A DNA stretch of 64,000 bases from Limonium bicolor (taxonomy: Eukaryota > Streptophyta > Magnoliopsida > Caryophyllales > Plumbaginaceae): the NCBI GenBank assembly GCA_023374045.1, contig CM041777.1:480167594-480231593 (forward strand), written 5' to 3'. The notes beneath the pieces were generated by a model that searched no databases, was not told the origin of the DNA, and saw nothing but the letters and a program-made list of their open reading frames with translations. The position numbers and the translations under genes were made by a program. Positions within the stretch are counted from its first letter, which is position 1. Every line of letters begins with the position of its first letter. Positions 48,737-58,634 of this stretch are shown one piece after another.

Positions 48737-49559
48737 GAGCGTTTCAGCTGTGCTTTCGAAGAAGCTTCCCTAAGCTTGATGATCCAGGTACTCCGGTCAT
48801 ACCTTGCGCGATAGGTAATGTGAATTGTGGTAAGGGTTTATGTGACTTAGGTGCAAGTATTAATCTGATGCCTTATCTTATGTATTTGAAGCTTGGCTAG
48901 GAGAAGTGAGCCAACTCGAATTACTTTGCAACTAGCTGATAGGTCGATTATCCCTACCTAGAGGTGTGGTTAGAGATTTAATTGTTTCAGTTGGTAACCT
49001 TTGCTTTTCCTACTGACTTTGTTATTTGGAATGGAGGAAGAATAAGGTAGTACCACTATTTCTAGGTGACCATTCATGCGTACAGCAAGGACCCTTATTG
49101 ATGTTTGAAGGAGGGAAGATTATACTGCGTTTACATGATGAGCAGATTGTCTTTGACATGACCAAGGCTGCCACTCACCCTTCTGATGTTCATGCCTGCT
49201 TTAGTTTTGGATTGTATTGACACTTTGATATGCAGGATTATTCTTACAGCCCCACGAGCTGGATTTTTGCGTTGGAGAAGTGTTTGGTGGTTTCCATAGC
49301 GTGACACTTCATGTGATGACTCTTGAGGTTTTTACTGCAGAGCGTTTCAGCTCTCTGCTGGGAGGCCATATAGGAAGAAAACAGGATCGAGGAGGAGGAG
49401 CCGCTGGACCGAGTTTCCAAAGACACTAGCTTCCTTCTGGGAATCACCAGCCTCTCTTGAGCTTAAACCGCTTCCTAGTCATCTTAAATACGCTTTCCTT
49501 GTTCCTCCTACTGATTTACCTGTTATTAGATCTAATGCTTTGAACTGATGCACAGGGGA
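48737..49559 (+). pseudogene. Athila protease remnant and decayed linker
   Basis: Just after the gag stop the frames carry protease-like sequence, with the catalytic triplet seen as DLGASINLMP near 48845-48875. Frameshifts and stops break it repeatedly. From about 48950 to 49559 only scattered protease/RT-linker sequence can be discerned. Not functional. Confidence 0.7.
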
Positions 49560-50318
49560 AGCATTGTTGCAGATTTTGAGGAGGAAACAAAGAGGCACTA
49601 GATGGTCCATTTGCTGATATCAAAGGCATTGCTCCGACATTCTGCACTCACCGCATTTATCTTGAGGGGATACAAGCCGTTGAGACAGCCCCAGCGGCGA
49701 CTGACAACCCGCAACATGAAAGAGGTAGTCAGAAGGAAGGGTTTATCAAGCTACTGGATGCAGGTATAATCTATCCAATCTCTGACAGCGAGATGGTAAG
49801 TCCCACTCATGGTAGTACCCAAAAGAAAGGGGGTTTAACTGTTGTCCTAATGATAAAGGTGAATTAATTCCTCAGCGTTACTATTACTGGGCATAGAGTT
49901 TGATTGATTATAGGAAGTTAAAAGGCCGCCACTAGGAAAGATCACTTCCCCTTCCATTCATTGATAGATGCTAGAGAGGCTTGCAGGACAAGAATATTAC
50001 TGTTTCTTAGATGGTTACTCTGGTTATTTTCAAATTCCAATTGCTAAGGAGGACCAAAAAGAAAACTACTTTTACATGGTCCATATTGTACTTATGCTTA
50101 CCGTCGCATGCCTTTTGGTTTATGTAATGCACCTGGTACTTTTTCAAACGTTGCATGACTGCTATCTTTGCTGATTTTATTGAAAGTGCATCGAAGTTTT
50201 TATTGGAGATTTTCTGTTTTTGGACCAAACTTTTGATGCATGTTGAAAGACTTGGATTTGATCTTAGCTAGATGCAGGGAGACTAACTTGGTGGCTCAAT
50301 TGGGAGAAGTGCCACTTC
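49560..50318 (+). pseudogene. pol: Athila reverse transcriptase N-terminal half, decayed
   Basis: Fragments of RT in several frames: KPLRQPQRRLTTRN near 49672-49712, LLDAG.IYPISDSEMVSP near 49750-49803, and LERLAGQEYYCFLDGYSGYFQIPI at 49971-50042. The catalytic FxDD region (about 50195-50235) is out of frame. Many stops make this RT inactive, in contrast to the open frame that follows. Confidence 0.85.
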
Positions 50319-52358
50319 ATGGTGCAGGAAGGCATCGTGCTCGGTCACAAGATTTCTAAGAAGGGGATCGAGGTGGACAAGGCCAAGGTTGAAGTCAGTG
50401 AGCAGTTGCCACCACCTTCTTCGGTAAAGGATGTTCAAAGTTTTCTCGGTCACGCAGGTTTTTATAGGCGTTTTGTTAAGGATTTTTCTAAGATCTCTAA
50501 GCCTCTTTGTGATTTATTACTTAAGGATGCTAAATTTGAGTTTACAAAGGAGTGCTTAGATGCGTTTAAATTGCTCAAAGCTAAATTGATTTCTGCACCT
50601 ATTATTGTTGCTCCTGATTGGTCGTTGCCTTTTGAGATTATGTGTGATGCAAGTGACTACGCATTGGGAGCAGCTTTGGGTCAGAGGCATGACAAGGTAT
50701 TGAGGATAGTCTACTACGCGAGTAAGACTATGAATGAGGCACAGAAGAACTACGCCACAACGGAGAAGGAGCTGTTGGCGATCGTCTTTGCTTGTGACAA
50801 GTTTCGACCGTACATCATTGGCAGCAAAGTCATCGTGCATACCGACCATTCCGCTCTCAGGTATCTCTTTGGAAAGATTGATGCTAAACCTCGTTTGATC
50901 CGTTGGATTTTGCTTTTGCAGGAATTTGATATTGAGATTAGAGATAAACCTGGGGCGCAGAATGGGGTGGCGGATCACTTATCCCGTATGGAGGTTCCTG
51001 ACGATGGCAGGCCAATCAATGAGTATTTTCCTGATGAGTATGTCTTCATGATCGGCCATTCGACGGACCCTTGGTACGCTGATATTGCCAACTACCTAGC
51101 CAAGGGTATTATTCCTCCAGAGCTATCGTATCAGCAGAAGAAGAAGTTCTTCTCCACAGTCAAGCACTACCTTTGGGACGACCCGTTTCTGTTCAAGGTA
51201 TGCGCAGATGGTATGATACGTCGTTGTGTTTCTGAGGGTGAGGCTAGAGACATCCTGACACACTGCCATTCTAGAGAAGCGGGGGGTCATTTTGGACCGG
51301 CTAGGACAGCCGCGAAAGTTTTGGAGGCTGGCTTCTTCTGGAAGAATCTGAATAAGGACTGTTATCAGTTCGTTTCCACATGCGACCAATGTCAGAGGCA
51401 AGGGAATTTATCCAGACGTCATGAGATGCCATTGAATTCGATCCTGGAGGTTGAGCCGTTCAATCTGTGGGGTATTGATTTCATGGGGCCGTTCCCATCT
51501 TCCCAAGGTAACCTTTACATCCTGGTTGCTGTGGATTACGTTACCAAGTGGGCGGAGGCGATAGCAGCACCGACCAATGATGCAAGAGTGGTACTCAAGT
51601 TTCTAAAGAGGAATATATTTACCCGTTTCGGTGTTCCACGAGCGATCATCAGTGACGGGGGTACACATTTCTGCAACAAACAGTTTGAGGCTCTTCTACA
51701 GAAATACGGTGTGCGACATAAGGTTTCTTTACCGTATCATCCACAGACGAACGGGCAAGCCGAGATCACCAACAGAGAAATTAAGTGGATACTGCAGAAA
51801 TCTGTTACATCTTCGAGGCGAGATTGGTCCCTTAAGTTGGATGACGCCTTGTGGGCATACCGCACTGCATTTAAAACGCCCTTAGGTATGTCCCCGTACA
51901 AGTTGGTTTTTGGCAAGGCGTGTCACTTACCTGTGGAGCTAGAGCACAAGTCTTTTTGGGCCCTCAAGGCACTGAATTTTGATCTGAAAAAGGCCGGTGA
52001 GAAGCGTAAGTTACAGCTGTGTGATCTCGAGGAATTTAGAGAGGAAGCTTATGAGAACGCCAAAATTTACAAGGAGAAAACAAAGAAGTGGCATGATAAG
52101 TTATTGGTCAAACGCGAGTTTCACGTTGGAGACAAGGTTCTTTTATTCAACTCCCGTCTGAAATTGTTTCCAGGGAAGCTAAAGTCTCGTTGGTCTGGAC
52201 CGTTTACAGTGACAAATGTCTTGCCCTATGGAGCTATCGATTTAATCAATACAGAAGGAGAAACATTCAAAGTCAACGGGTCTCAGCTGAAGCATTATCT
52301 CAGTGGTGACGTTGCTGAAGTCCATTCGGTGATCACGTTCTTTGATCCTCCATACTGA
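50319..52358 (+). CDS. pol: Athila pol 3' part: RT end, RNase H, integrase (679 codons)
   Basis: An open frame from the RT thumb to the pol end. The first ATG (50319) is internal to RT, not a natural start. RNase H shows [29 protein letters not shown] and VADHLSR, giving all four acidic catalytic positions. Integrase shows the HHCC zinc module ([20 protein letters not shown]), then the DDE core with Asp in WGIDFMGPF, Asp in IISDGGTHF and Glu in [11 protein letters not shown], and a C-terminal region ([20 protein letters not shown]). No chromodomain, as expected for Athila. The frame is open although upstream RT is destroyed. Confidence 0.93.
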   Translation: MVQEGIVLGHKISKKGIEVDKAKVEVSEQLPPPSSVKDVQSFLGHAGFYRRFVKDFSKISKPLCDLLLKDAKFEFTKECLDAFKLLKAKLISAPIIVAPDWSLPFEIMCDASDYALGAALGQRHDKVLRIVYYASKTMNEAQKNYATTEKELLAIVFACDKFRPYIIGSKVIVHTDHSALRYLFGKIDAKPRLIRWILLLQEFDIEIRDKPGAQNGVADHLSRMEVPDDGRPINEYFPDEYVFMIGHSTDPWYADIANYLAKGIIPPELSYQQKKKFFSTVKHYLWDDPFLFKVCADGMIRRCVSEGEARDILTHCHSREAGGHFGPARTAAKVLEAGFFWKNLNKDCYQFVSTCDQCQRQGNLSRRHEMPLNSILEVEPFNLWGIDFMGPFPSSQGNLYILVAVDYVTKWAEAIAAPTNDARVVLKFLKRNIFTRFGVPRAIISDGGTHFCNKQFEALLQKYGVRHKVSLPYHPQTNGQAEITNREIKWILQKSVTSSRRDWSLKLDDALWAYRTAFKTPLGMSPYKLVFGKACHLPVELEHKSFWALKALNFDLKKAGEKRKLQLCDLEEFREEAYENAKIYKEKTKKWHDKLLVKREFHVGDKVLLFNSRLKLFPGKLKSRWSGPFTVTNVLPYGAIDLINTEGETFKVNGSQLKHYLSGDVAEVHSVITFFDPPY

Positions 52359-52608
52359 TTTTCCAATGCATGGTCTAGCCAAAGACCGAAAAGACGGGCG
52401 GCTGGCTGGGAGACAACCCAGTTTTGTGAGTTTTATTATTTTTGTTTTTGTTTATTTCTCGTAGGTTTTAATGTTTTTCATTCTTTATTTTTGGGCTAAC
52501 GTGCTTATTAGACATGTTTTGTCTAGTTTTACATGATTTTTAAGGTGAATTCAGGAGTTTGGAGGAACGTCTGTCATCTATATGAGTTTCTGGCCACTCT
52601 TAAGGGCT

Positions 52609-52855
52609 GTCCTGGTTTGAAGATGGGTTTACAACCCGGACCAACAGCTGGGCGACGTTACTGGAACGATTTTGATGTCATCCGGGTTTGCTCTCTGGTT
52701 TGCAACCTGCACCAGGTTGGCGCACTACTCACTGGCACGATTTTGATGTCATCCGGGTTTGAGGAAGGGTTTGGAACCCGGATCACCTACGCGGTGAACT
52801 TTCTGTCTCATTTTTGATGTCATCCGGGTTTGAGGAGAGGTTTGAAACCCGGATC
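52609..52855 (+). repeat. Palindrome array inside Athila, between pol and the 3' ORF
   Basis: Four units of TCCGGGTTTG / AAACCCGGA with the ATTTTTGATGTCATCCGGG spacer, the same arm sequence as the Athila LTR array but different spacers. The second unit is degraded (CAACCTGCACC). It ends about 460 bp upstream of the 3' ORF start. Confidence 0.88.
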
Positions 52856-53314
52856 ACACTGCTTGCGGAAAAAAAAGAACCGCGCTTCTAATCCCTAATC
52901 TATCCCTCCTTCAACCTCACGCCGCTCCAACCCCGACCTCGCCTGTGTTTTTCCCCCATTGCTCCAGACCCAGGTTTGCTTCACCACTGCACCACCCATT
53001 TTTTCTCCCTCGCCATTCCCGTCGCCTGGTGCTCCTTCCCCCATCTCATTGCTCCACTTCACCATCTCCGAACTCACCCCAAACCCGCGCCACCATTTTC
53101 CTCGCCTCAGCCTAGTCTCCCGACTTTGCCCCACCACCACCACACTCCCGACCTTGCCCCATTGCCGGTGCCACCGTCCTCATCTTATTGCTCATTCACC
53201 ACCTCCCTCGCCACACCTGTCCCGCCGCCCAAATTTGCACCACGACATCACCACCTCCCTTGCCAGTCCCGAGCTCACCCCGTCATCGTCTTCGAATTTT
53301 TCTGATTGGTTAGT
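52856..53314 (+). other. CT-rich spacer before Athila 3' ORF
   Basis: Pyrimidine-rich, Pro/Ser/His-coding in several frames with no domain. It may be the leader of the downstream ORF; no TATA box is seen. Confidence 0.45.
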
Positions 53315-54589
53315 ATGCCTCCGAAGCGCACGAGACGTTCCACCGCTGCGGGTGCTTCTTCATCGGCTGCGCCACCTGCACCAACACAACCGGTCCAATA
53401 TCGAGAATCAGTGCGTGCCGATTTCATTAGCGATGCCGCCTTTGATTGGTACAACGTCAAGGACCGGAAAATTATTCCGGAGAGGTCAGTGTCTGAGGAG
53501 TTAATTAATGAATTTGATTTACAAACTATGTTTGCTGCTAAGGGTTGGGGCGGCTTGTTGCGTCTTGGTGGGGGGTGTTACTACCCAAGATTGGTTAAGT
53601 TGTTTTATGCTAATGCTGAGAAGGAGGATGAGCGTGATGTAATTAGCGCGTGGATCAAAGGGAGATACATCGAAATTACTCATAGGGTGGTTGATGAGTA
53701 CTTTGGAGTGCAAGATGTTTTTGATAACAATGTGCTTAGGGAACGTAGGAAAAATTATGAAAATGATAAGAGACGGGCGAAGGAGCATTATCTGAGGTTG
53801 GTGGTGAATAACCCTGAGGTTCCGAACCGTCAACAACGGTCTTCAAGGGATAAGCAGGTCGTGACAGGGGACAAATTGCAGACTCCGATTGAGAGGTTGC
53901 TTCTGGCCGTTATTATGCATAATGTCCGCCCGAGAGAGTGTGCTGACTTGAACGCTGTGGATTGTTTCTTTATGCGCCATCTGCTGGATGATGAGTTCTC
54001 TCGCGGCGCCTGTCCTATTATTTTCTCTGCTGCTGTTAGTAATCATATTTTAACGTATCAGGATGTGGATCACCTCTCTCTTTGCTCCCCACATTTTCTG
54101 CAGTATCTCTTTGAGAAGGAGAGGGTGGATTTCAGTGATGAGCGGCCTCAGCATTCCGCTCCTCCTCTGGACATGACAGCGATGCATCGTTTTCAATGGG
54201 AGAAGGTAGGAGATGGTTGGATTAAGCGTCGCCGTGCCCGACCGGGTGAGAGAGCTGCCCGAGCTGCTGGTGCTGATGGGGCCGGGCCTTCACAGATTCG
54301 GGGAGATGGTGGACCTGCCGTAGCGCCGACGCAAGATTTTGAGGAGCTCATGATAGAGTTTCGAGATTGGCAGGGGGTGTGTACTGCCCGCTTTGATCAG
54401 TTCGGCTCGCGCCTTGACGATCTGTCCACACAGGTTCAGAACTATGGAGTTCGCCTGTCATCTTTGGAGGCGCGTCGCCACGCTGCTGAGGTTCGCCAGG
54501 ATGCGCGGATGGCTGAGTACGATACACGCTTTGCCCGTATGGAGGCATGGCATCTTCAGCATGGGTCACAGCTTCCACCACCTTCCTGA
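53315..54589 (+). CDS. Athila 3' ORF, putative plant transposon protein (env-position ORF)
   Basis: The third gene of Athila-type elements, at the position of env. The ATG at 53315 (MPPKRTRRSTAAG) opens 424 codons. It has a basic, low-complexity N-terminus, then a domain of about residues 30-180 with YYPRLVKLFYAN, VISAWIKGRYIEIT, VVDEYFGV and LLLAVIMHNVRPRE. This is the pattern of the 'putative plant transposon protein' family. A Gly/Ala/Arg-rich linker and a heptad-like C-terminus (FDQFGSRLDDLSTQVQNYG) follow. I see no signal peptide or membrane segment, so an envelope role is not supported. The frame is uninterrupted. Function unknown. Confidence 0.85.
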   Translation: MPPKRTRRSTAAGASSSAAPPAPTQPVQYRESVRADFISDAAFDWYNVKDRKIIPERSVSEELINEFDLQTMFAAKGWGGLLRLGGGCYYPRLVKLFYANAEKEDERDVISAWIKGRYIEITHRVVDEYFGVQDVFDNNVLRERRKNYENDKRRAKEHYLRLVVNNPEVPNRQQRSSRDKQVVTGDKLQTPIERLLLAVIMHNVRPRECADLNAVDCFFMRHLLDDEFSRGACPIIFSAAVSNHILTYQDVDHLSLCSPHFLQYLFEKERVDFSDERPQHSAPPLDMTAMHRFQWEKVGDGWIKRRRARPGERAARAAGADGAGPSQIRGDGGPAVAPTQDFEELMIEFRDWQGVCTARFDQFGSRLDDLSTQVQNYGVRLSSLEARRHAAEVRQDARMAEYDTRFARMEAWHLQHGSQLPPPS

Positions 54590-55998
54590 TTTTGGAGTTT
54601 GGGTTGTTTCGTTCTCTCTCTTTTCAGATCTTTTGATGTGTTTGCTTCTGAGATATTTTTCTTTTGGGTTGTAATTCTATCTTACTTTGGATTCGGCTAC
54701 TACTTGTTTCATTACGACCATCGCTGCACTATGATGTATCACTTATACACTTACTGTTTATCTGCACGTTCGTGTTGGCTTTGGTTGTATTTCTTGAGCT
54801 ACAGGTCTGCCTTTTGATGCGTGTGAGGTATTGAGGAAATTTAAAGGAAGCTCTGTCAAAATTTATGCAGAATTCAACACCCCGCTGTTTTACATAAGTG
54901 TGAGGACGTTGTCCTCACCATACCCCAGGGGCGTGATTTTCTAACTTCTTTTATTTTTCAAACGTTGTTTTCTGGAAATTTTTGTTTTCATTCCATCTTA
55001 ATCATTTTCATGAAGCAATGAGGGCATTGCTAAGTTTTAAGTGTGAGGAAGGGAAATTGCACATACTCATATTCATGTTCAATTTCATTCGAATGTGCTA
55101 ATTTTGACCAATTTTCTTTCAAGACAATCATTCCATTTGCACAATATTTTTGTTGGCCCTCAAAAAAAAAATATTTTGGTTGCATAACATACCTGAGTCT
55201 TATCCAGTGGTTGGTTAAGTTGGTTTGGAACACCGCACGAGTAGCACTAGTTCTTATGAGGTCGGAGGTGGAAAATAGTTGTGGGAATTCTGGTTGCACT
55301 TCTTGTATGTACAGTTTTAAACTAATGTTGGTCTATTTCTTCTTTAAAAAGTTAAGCCTATTAGTGCAACTATTCGATTTTGATTTCACTTGGGGACTTG
55401 GGAATGATTATTGAATGAAAGGAAGGAAGGACAAAGGCAAGGTACTCCTCTAATCGAACTTTTAGCCCAGAAAACAGGCCTCGCCCATTTGGTAATTAAG
55501 TCCTCGGGGTGCCTCATCACCCATCTACCTAAGGTCATCTGATCTGGGATAGAAGACCCAACACCGCTACATGAATGGAGAGAAAAGTCTGAGGGATATA
55601 AAAGAGAAAGTTAATGCTTGTTTAGAAAGTTGAAGAAATTTGCTAATTTCAAATGCAAAGTGCAAAATCTTTCTTGATTATGAGTACGTGGTGATGAAAG
55701 GTAATGGAATAAGATATTACTTCTCACCCCTTGTCGTCCATGGATTGTGGAAAATTAATTGGAAAGTAGTCCCTGAGTGAAATTGGAGTCAGTGTTTTTA
55801 CTATGTGCCTTAAGCTCTTGCAAAATACTTCTCAATTCACTGTTTATGAAAACCTGCAAGTGTGGATCATTGTTCTCTATGACTGCTTTTCATTATTAGA
55901 TCTCCTTGTGCATAGTTCTGAACTGACGGCTCCCTTCTGTAAGACTTTAGTATGTTTCTATTTGCTTGAGGGCAAGCAAAGATTAAGTGTGAGGAAGT
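54590..55998 (+). other. Athila 3' non-coding region with repeated polypurine-tract-like sites
   Basis: No convincing gene. Contains a perfect hairpin GTGAGGAC-GTT-GTCCTCAC (54900-54918) and three TAAGTGTGAGGA sites (about 54895, 55037 and 55983). The last directly precedes the 3' LTR and is the working polypurine tract. Confidence 0.75.
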
Positions 55999-57502
55999 TG
56001 ATAAGTCAGGAATTTGTCTAAGTTTACTAGACTAATTCATGCTTAATTTTCTACATTATGACATTAACTTTCCTCTTTAATGCTTTAATTACTCTTCATT
56101 GTTATATTTGTCTCCAATGATTGATTTCATATGTTTTCAGGATAAATTACTCAACAAAGTGCTTGAATGAAGATTTTAGAGGTTAGAGCAACATGGGAAG
56201 TCAAACCAGAGTCAAATACAGATTTTCATTCATCACTGTTGCACTTTATAGAGGGTCCGGGTTTGCATCTGGGTTTATAAACCCGGATCCCCTCGTCGCA
56301 GAACATTCTGCCTAATTTCAGGCTTGTTCCGGGTTTGAGGAAGAGTTTGGAACCCAGAACATACCAGGGCGAGACATTCTGCCTAATTTCAGGCTTGTTC
56401 CGGGTTTGCATATGAGTTTGAAACCCGGAACAATACAGACGGAGAAGCTACTGCCTTAAATTTCATGTGTTCCGGGTTTGCATAAGGGTTTGAAACCCGG
56501 AACAATACAGACGGAGCGCGGATATTTTATTTCGTCGTGTAACGGAATTAGTATTTATCTTTTAATCTCTGTTGGCTGTCGTTTTAGATTAGGTTAGATT
56601 AGAGATAAATTAGAAGATAAAATTCTGTTTGTTATAAAAGAAAAGGCCAGCCAACGTGAGAGGGGACATCTGGAGCGCACAGAATAATCACGATACAGAG
56701 AGAATTAGTTTGAGAGCTTGGAGTCTGGTTTGGAGCAGAGCACAGAAAGGAGTTCACCACGGAGACTGAACAGAGTTTCTTCTTATTCTCTATTATTACT
56801 AAGCTTATTGTAAACATGTCAATGGCTGAGTAGTTCCCTTAGATTTCGGTTTGCTATGTATCCCTAAATTGACTATTCCTGTTCCTTTGTGATTTAATTT
56901 AATTGAGTAAAGTTATTTTCCTTGCTTAATTTCTTTAATCGTTATAATTTGGCCAATTATAAGGATTAGTATTTTGTTATCTTATATGTGACGACTGCGG
57001 CTTTCAATTGAATTCAGGAAAATAACCGGTTAGTTTAGAGACGGTAATTCCTCTAAATAGCTAATTGACTAATAAACTAGATTGTTCTTAAGGCGGTTAG
57101 TAAACAGTGGGTTCGTAACGAGAGTTAGAATTCGGTCTTTATTAACTAGTATTTGCTAAGAGGGAGACCGGAGGTAAATTATCTTAGTTCTAGGGTTTAC
57201 TCTGAATTATCTTTTAAATCACCTAGGGATAGGAATCACGGATTTAGGGTGCAGTAGTAAACCGGGATCTTCTTCTCCAAATCAATTTCACAACATTTAT
57301 TTTTCCTGCTTATTATTGTTTCGCATGCCGTTTACAGTTTTAATTGTCATCAAACAACCCCAATTTCCTCCTGTTTTATTTAATTCGGTTAGTAAGATTA
57401 AACTAGACACACGCCTCCTCTAGTTTTAGATACTTAGGGATTACTCTCTATTAAAACTTGCTAAATTGACCGGTACAACTTGCCGTAGGTTTTATCCCAA
57501 CA
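55999..57502 (+). mobile_element. 3' LTR of Athila-type element
   Basis: 1,504-bp copy of 44907-46406 with small indels and substitutions. Ends CCCAACA. Palindrome array at 56254-56503, TATAAAA at 56633-56639. Confidence 0.95.
56254..56503 (+). repeat. Palindrome array in the Athila 3' LTR
   Basis: Four units as at 45162-45409. The spacer before the third unit is the full ATTTCAGGCTTG form, where the 5' LTR has a shortened variant. Confidence 0.9.
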
Positions 57503-57614
57503 TGTGGACACAAGTGGAATTAATCAACACCTGCTCTTTTTGATAAACCAACCATCATACCTCCGTGTCTCTAATACACTTCTATTGATACATGATCTTT
57601 GGATTTATACTTTC

Positions 57615-58348
57615 TTAGGTAAGGTTCAGGCGTCCTGGTTTCGTGTGTGGCATTTTATTGCCGGCGGTGCCGTATTCAGCTTGATCTTGTTGATACCGTG
57701 ATACAGCAACCTTGAATTTCCACCCATGATTAGGACATCTCCTGATCTCAATACCAATTCTGTGCGAGGTCCACGCTTCTGTTCGCTATACAGAATACGA
57801 CGTCATCACCAATGGACCAAGACACTATGGGCACTCCTTGTTTAAGAGATTCCGCTTCGTCCTTGTCTTGGTGTAACCCAAGTCGTCCTTCTTTCTCATA
57901 GAAGTTGACGATACAAGGTCCCTTCAAGTGCGGGGATCGGATCATATTTGCATTGTTGTGCAAGTTCTACTGCTTGTGTGACAAGTGTTTGAAATTCTGG
58001 TGGTATTGTCGGTGGCGTTGCTCCGTCATGTGTTCGTGTCTCTTGGTATGTCTTGGTATAAGGATTCCAGTCCTTTCCCAAGCACATCATCTTCAGCTTC
58101 ATCTTCGCTCCACCGGGGAATTCGGGTGTATAAAATCCTCCTTGACCCGTTCCTAGTTCGTTGCATCGTCGAAGGATTGAGATTTGTGCTTCGGGTGTCA
58201 GGTATCCCCTTAACAAAATCATACCTGGTCGGATGACCTGACACCGTTCGTTGGTGTAGTAGTGGTTGGTGATGTCGGTCTCTTCTTGATTCAGGTTTAC
58301 CGGTATCGGATAACAGATACTAAAGCTTCCTATGGTTACAAATTTCAT
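57615..58348 (-). pseudogene. AlkB-like (ALKBH1-type) 2-oxoglutarate/Fe(II) dioxygenase captured in E3
   Basis: AlkB-family enzymes oxidatively remove methyl groups from nucleic acid bases. The first open frame (58348-57896) has RPGMILLRGYLTPEAQ, GGFYTPEF, GAKMKLKMMCLGKDWNPYT and GATPPTIPPEF, the pattern of the ALKBH1-like group. A frameshift follows. The second frame (to 57748) holds NFY, the iron ligands HQD (57873-57865) and GVPIVSWSIGDDVVF. Another shift leads to SGDVLIMGG and LLYHGI (distal His 57700-57698), and a further one to PGRLNLT and a stop (57617-57615). The first Arg of the R-x-N-x-T-x-R signature is present; the second is lost. No intron-like gap is evident. It is on E3's coding strand between gag and protease, so it is probably a captured host cDNA rather than a resident gene. 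Three shifts make this copy inactive. Confidence 0.85.
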
Positions 58349-58634
58349 CTACTGTGAGTACTAGTTTCAACTACTTCTTTTCATGCTCATTACATACTCC
58401 AATTCAGTTACTCATGCATTCATTCAAACAAATACTCCAATACTTAGGCATGCTTCTCAAGGATTCAAGGTTAAGATAATTACTTGGGCCGGACTTAGAA
58501 CCGGACCCATCACGGTCTATGACATGCAAGACCGGCTGCCTCTGAGGTGCACCCCTCTGAGGACCTCGGGATCCCTGTCCCTGTGGTGCCTGCTGGGCCG
58601 GTGCATCGCCAGATGCAACCTCCTTGCCTTCCCT
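58349..58634 (-). other. E3 gag-downstream linker, Gln/Pro/Gly-rich, and segment before the AlkB frame
   Basis: After the gag TAG the same frame continues for dozens of codons with Gln/Pro/Gly-rich sequence (APAQQAPQGQGSRGPQRGAP), so it is probably translated in the parent. The last ~100 bp up to ACTCACAG could be an intron end before the AlkB ATG. I could not find a donor with matching phase. Confidence 0.5.

Noticed and set aside
52959..53504. Pro/His/Ser-rich 181- and 109-codon frames before the Athila 3' ORF
   Set aside because: CT-rich leader sequence open in several frames; no domain, and it overlaps the real ORF start.
53315..54589. Athila 3' ORF as a viral envelope gene
   Set aside because: No signal peptide, transmembrane segment or cleavage motif; matches the pattern of the plant transposon protein family instead.
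57896..58348. AlkB frame as a resident host gene at this locus
   Set aside because: It lies between gag and protease of one element, on the same strand, inside that element's LTRs and target duplication. Capture is the simpler reading.
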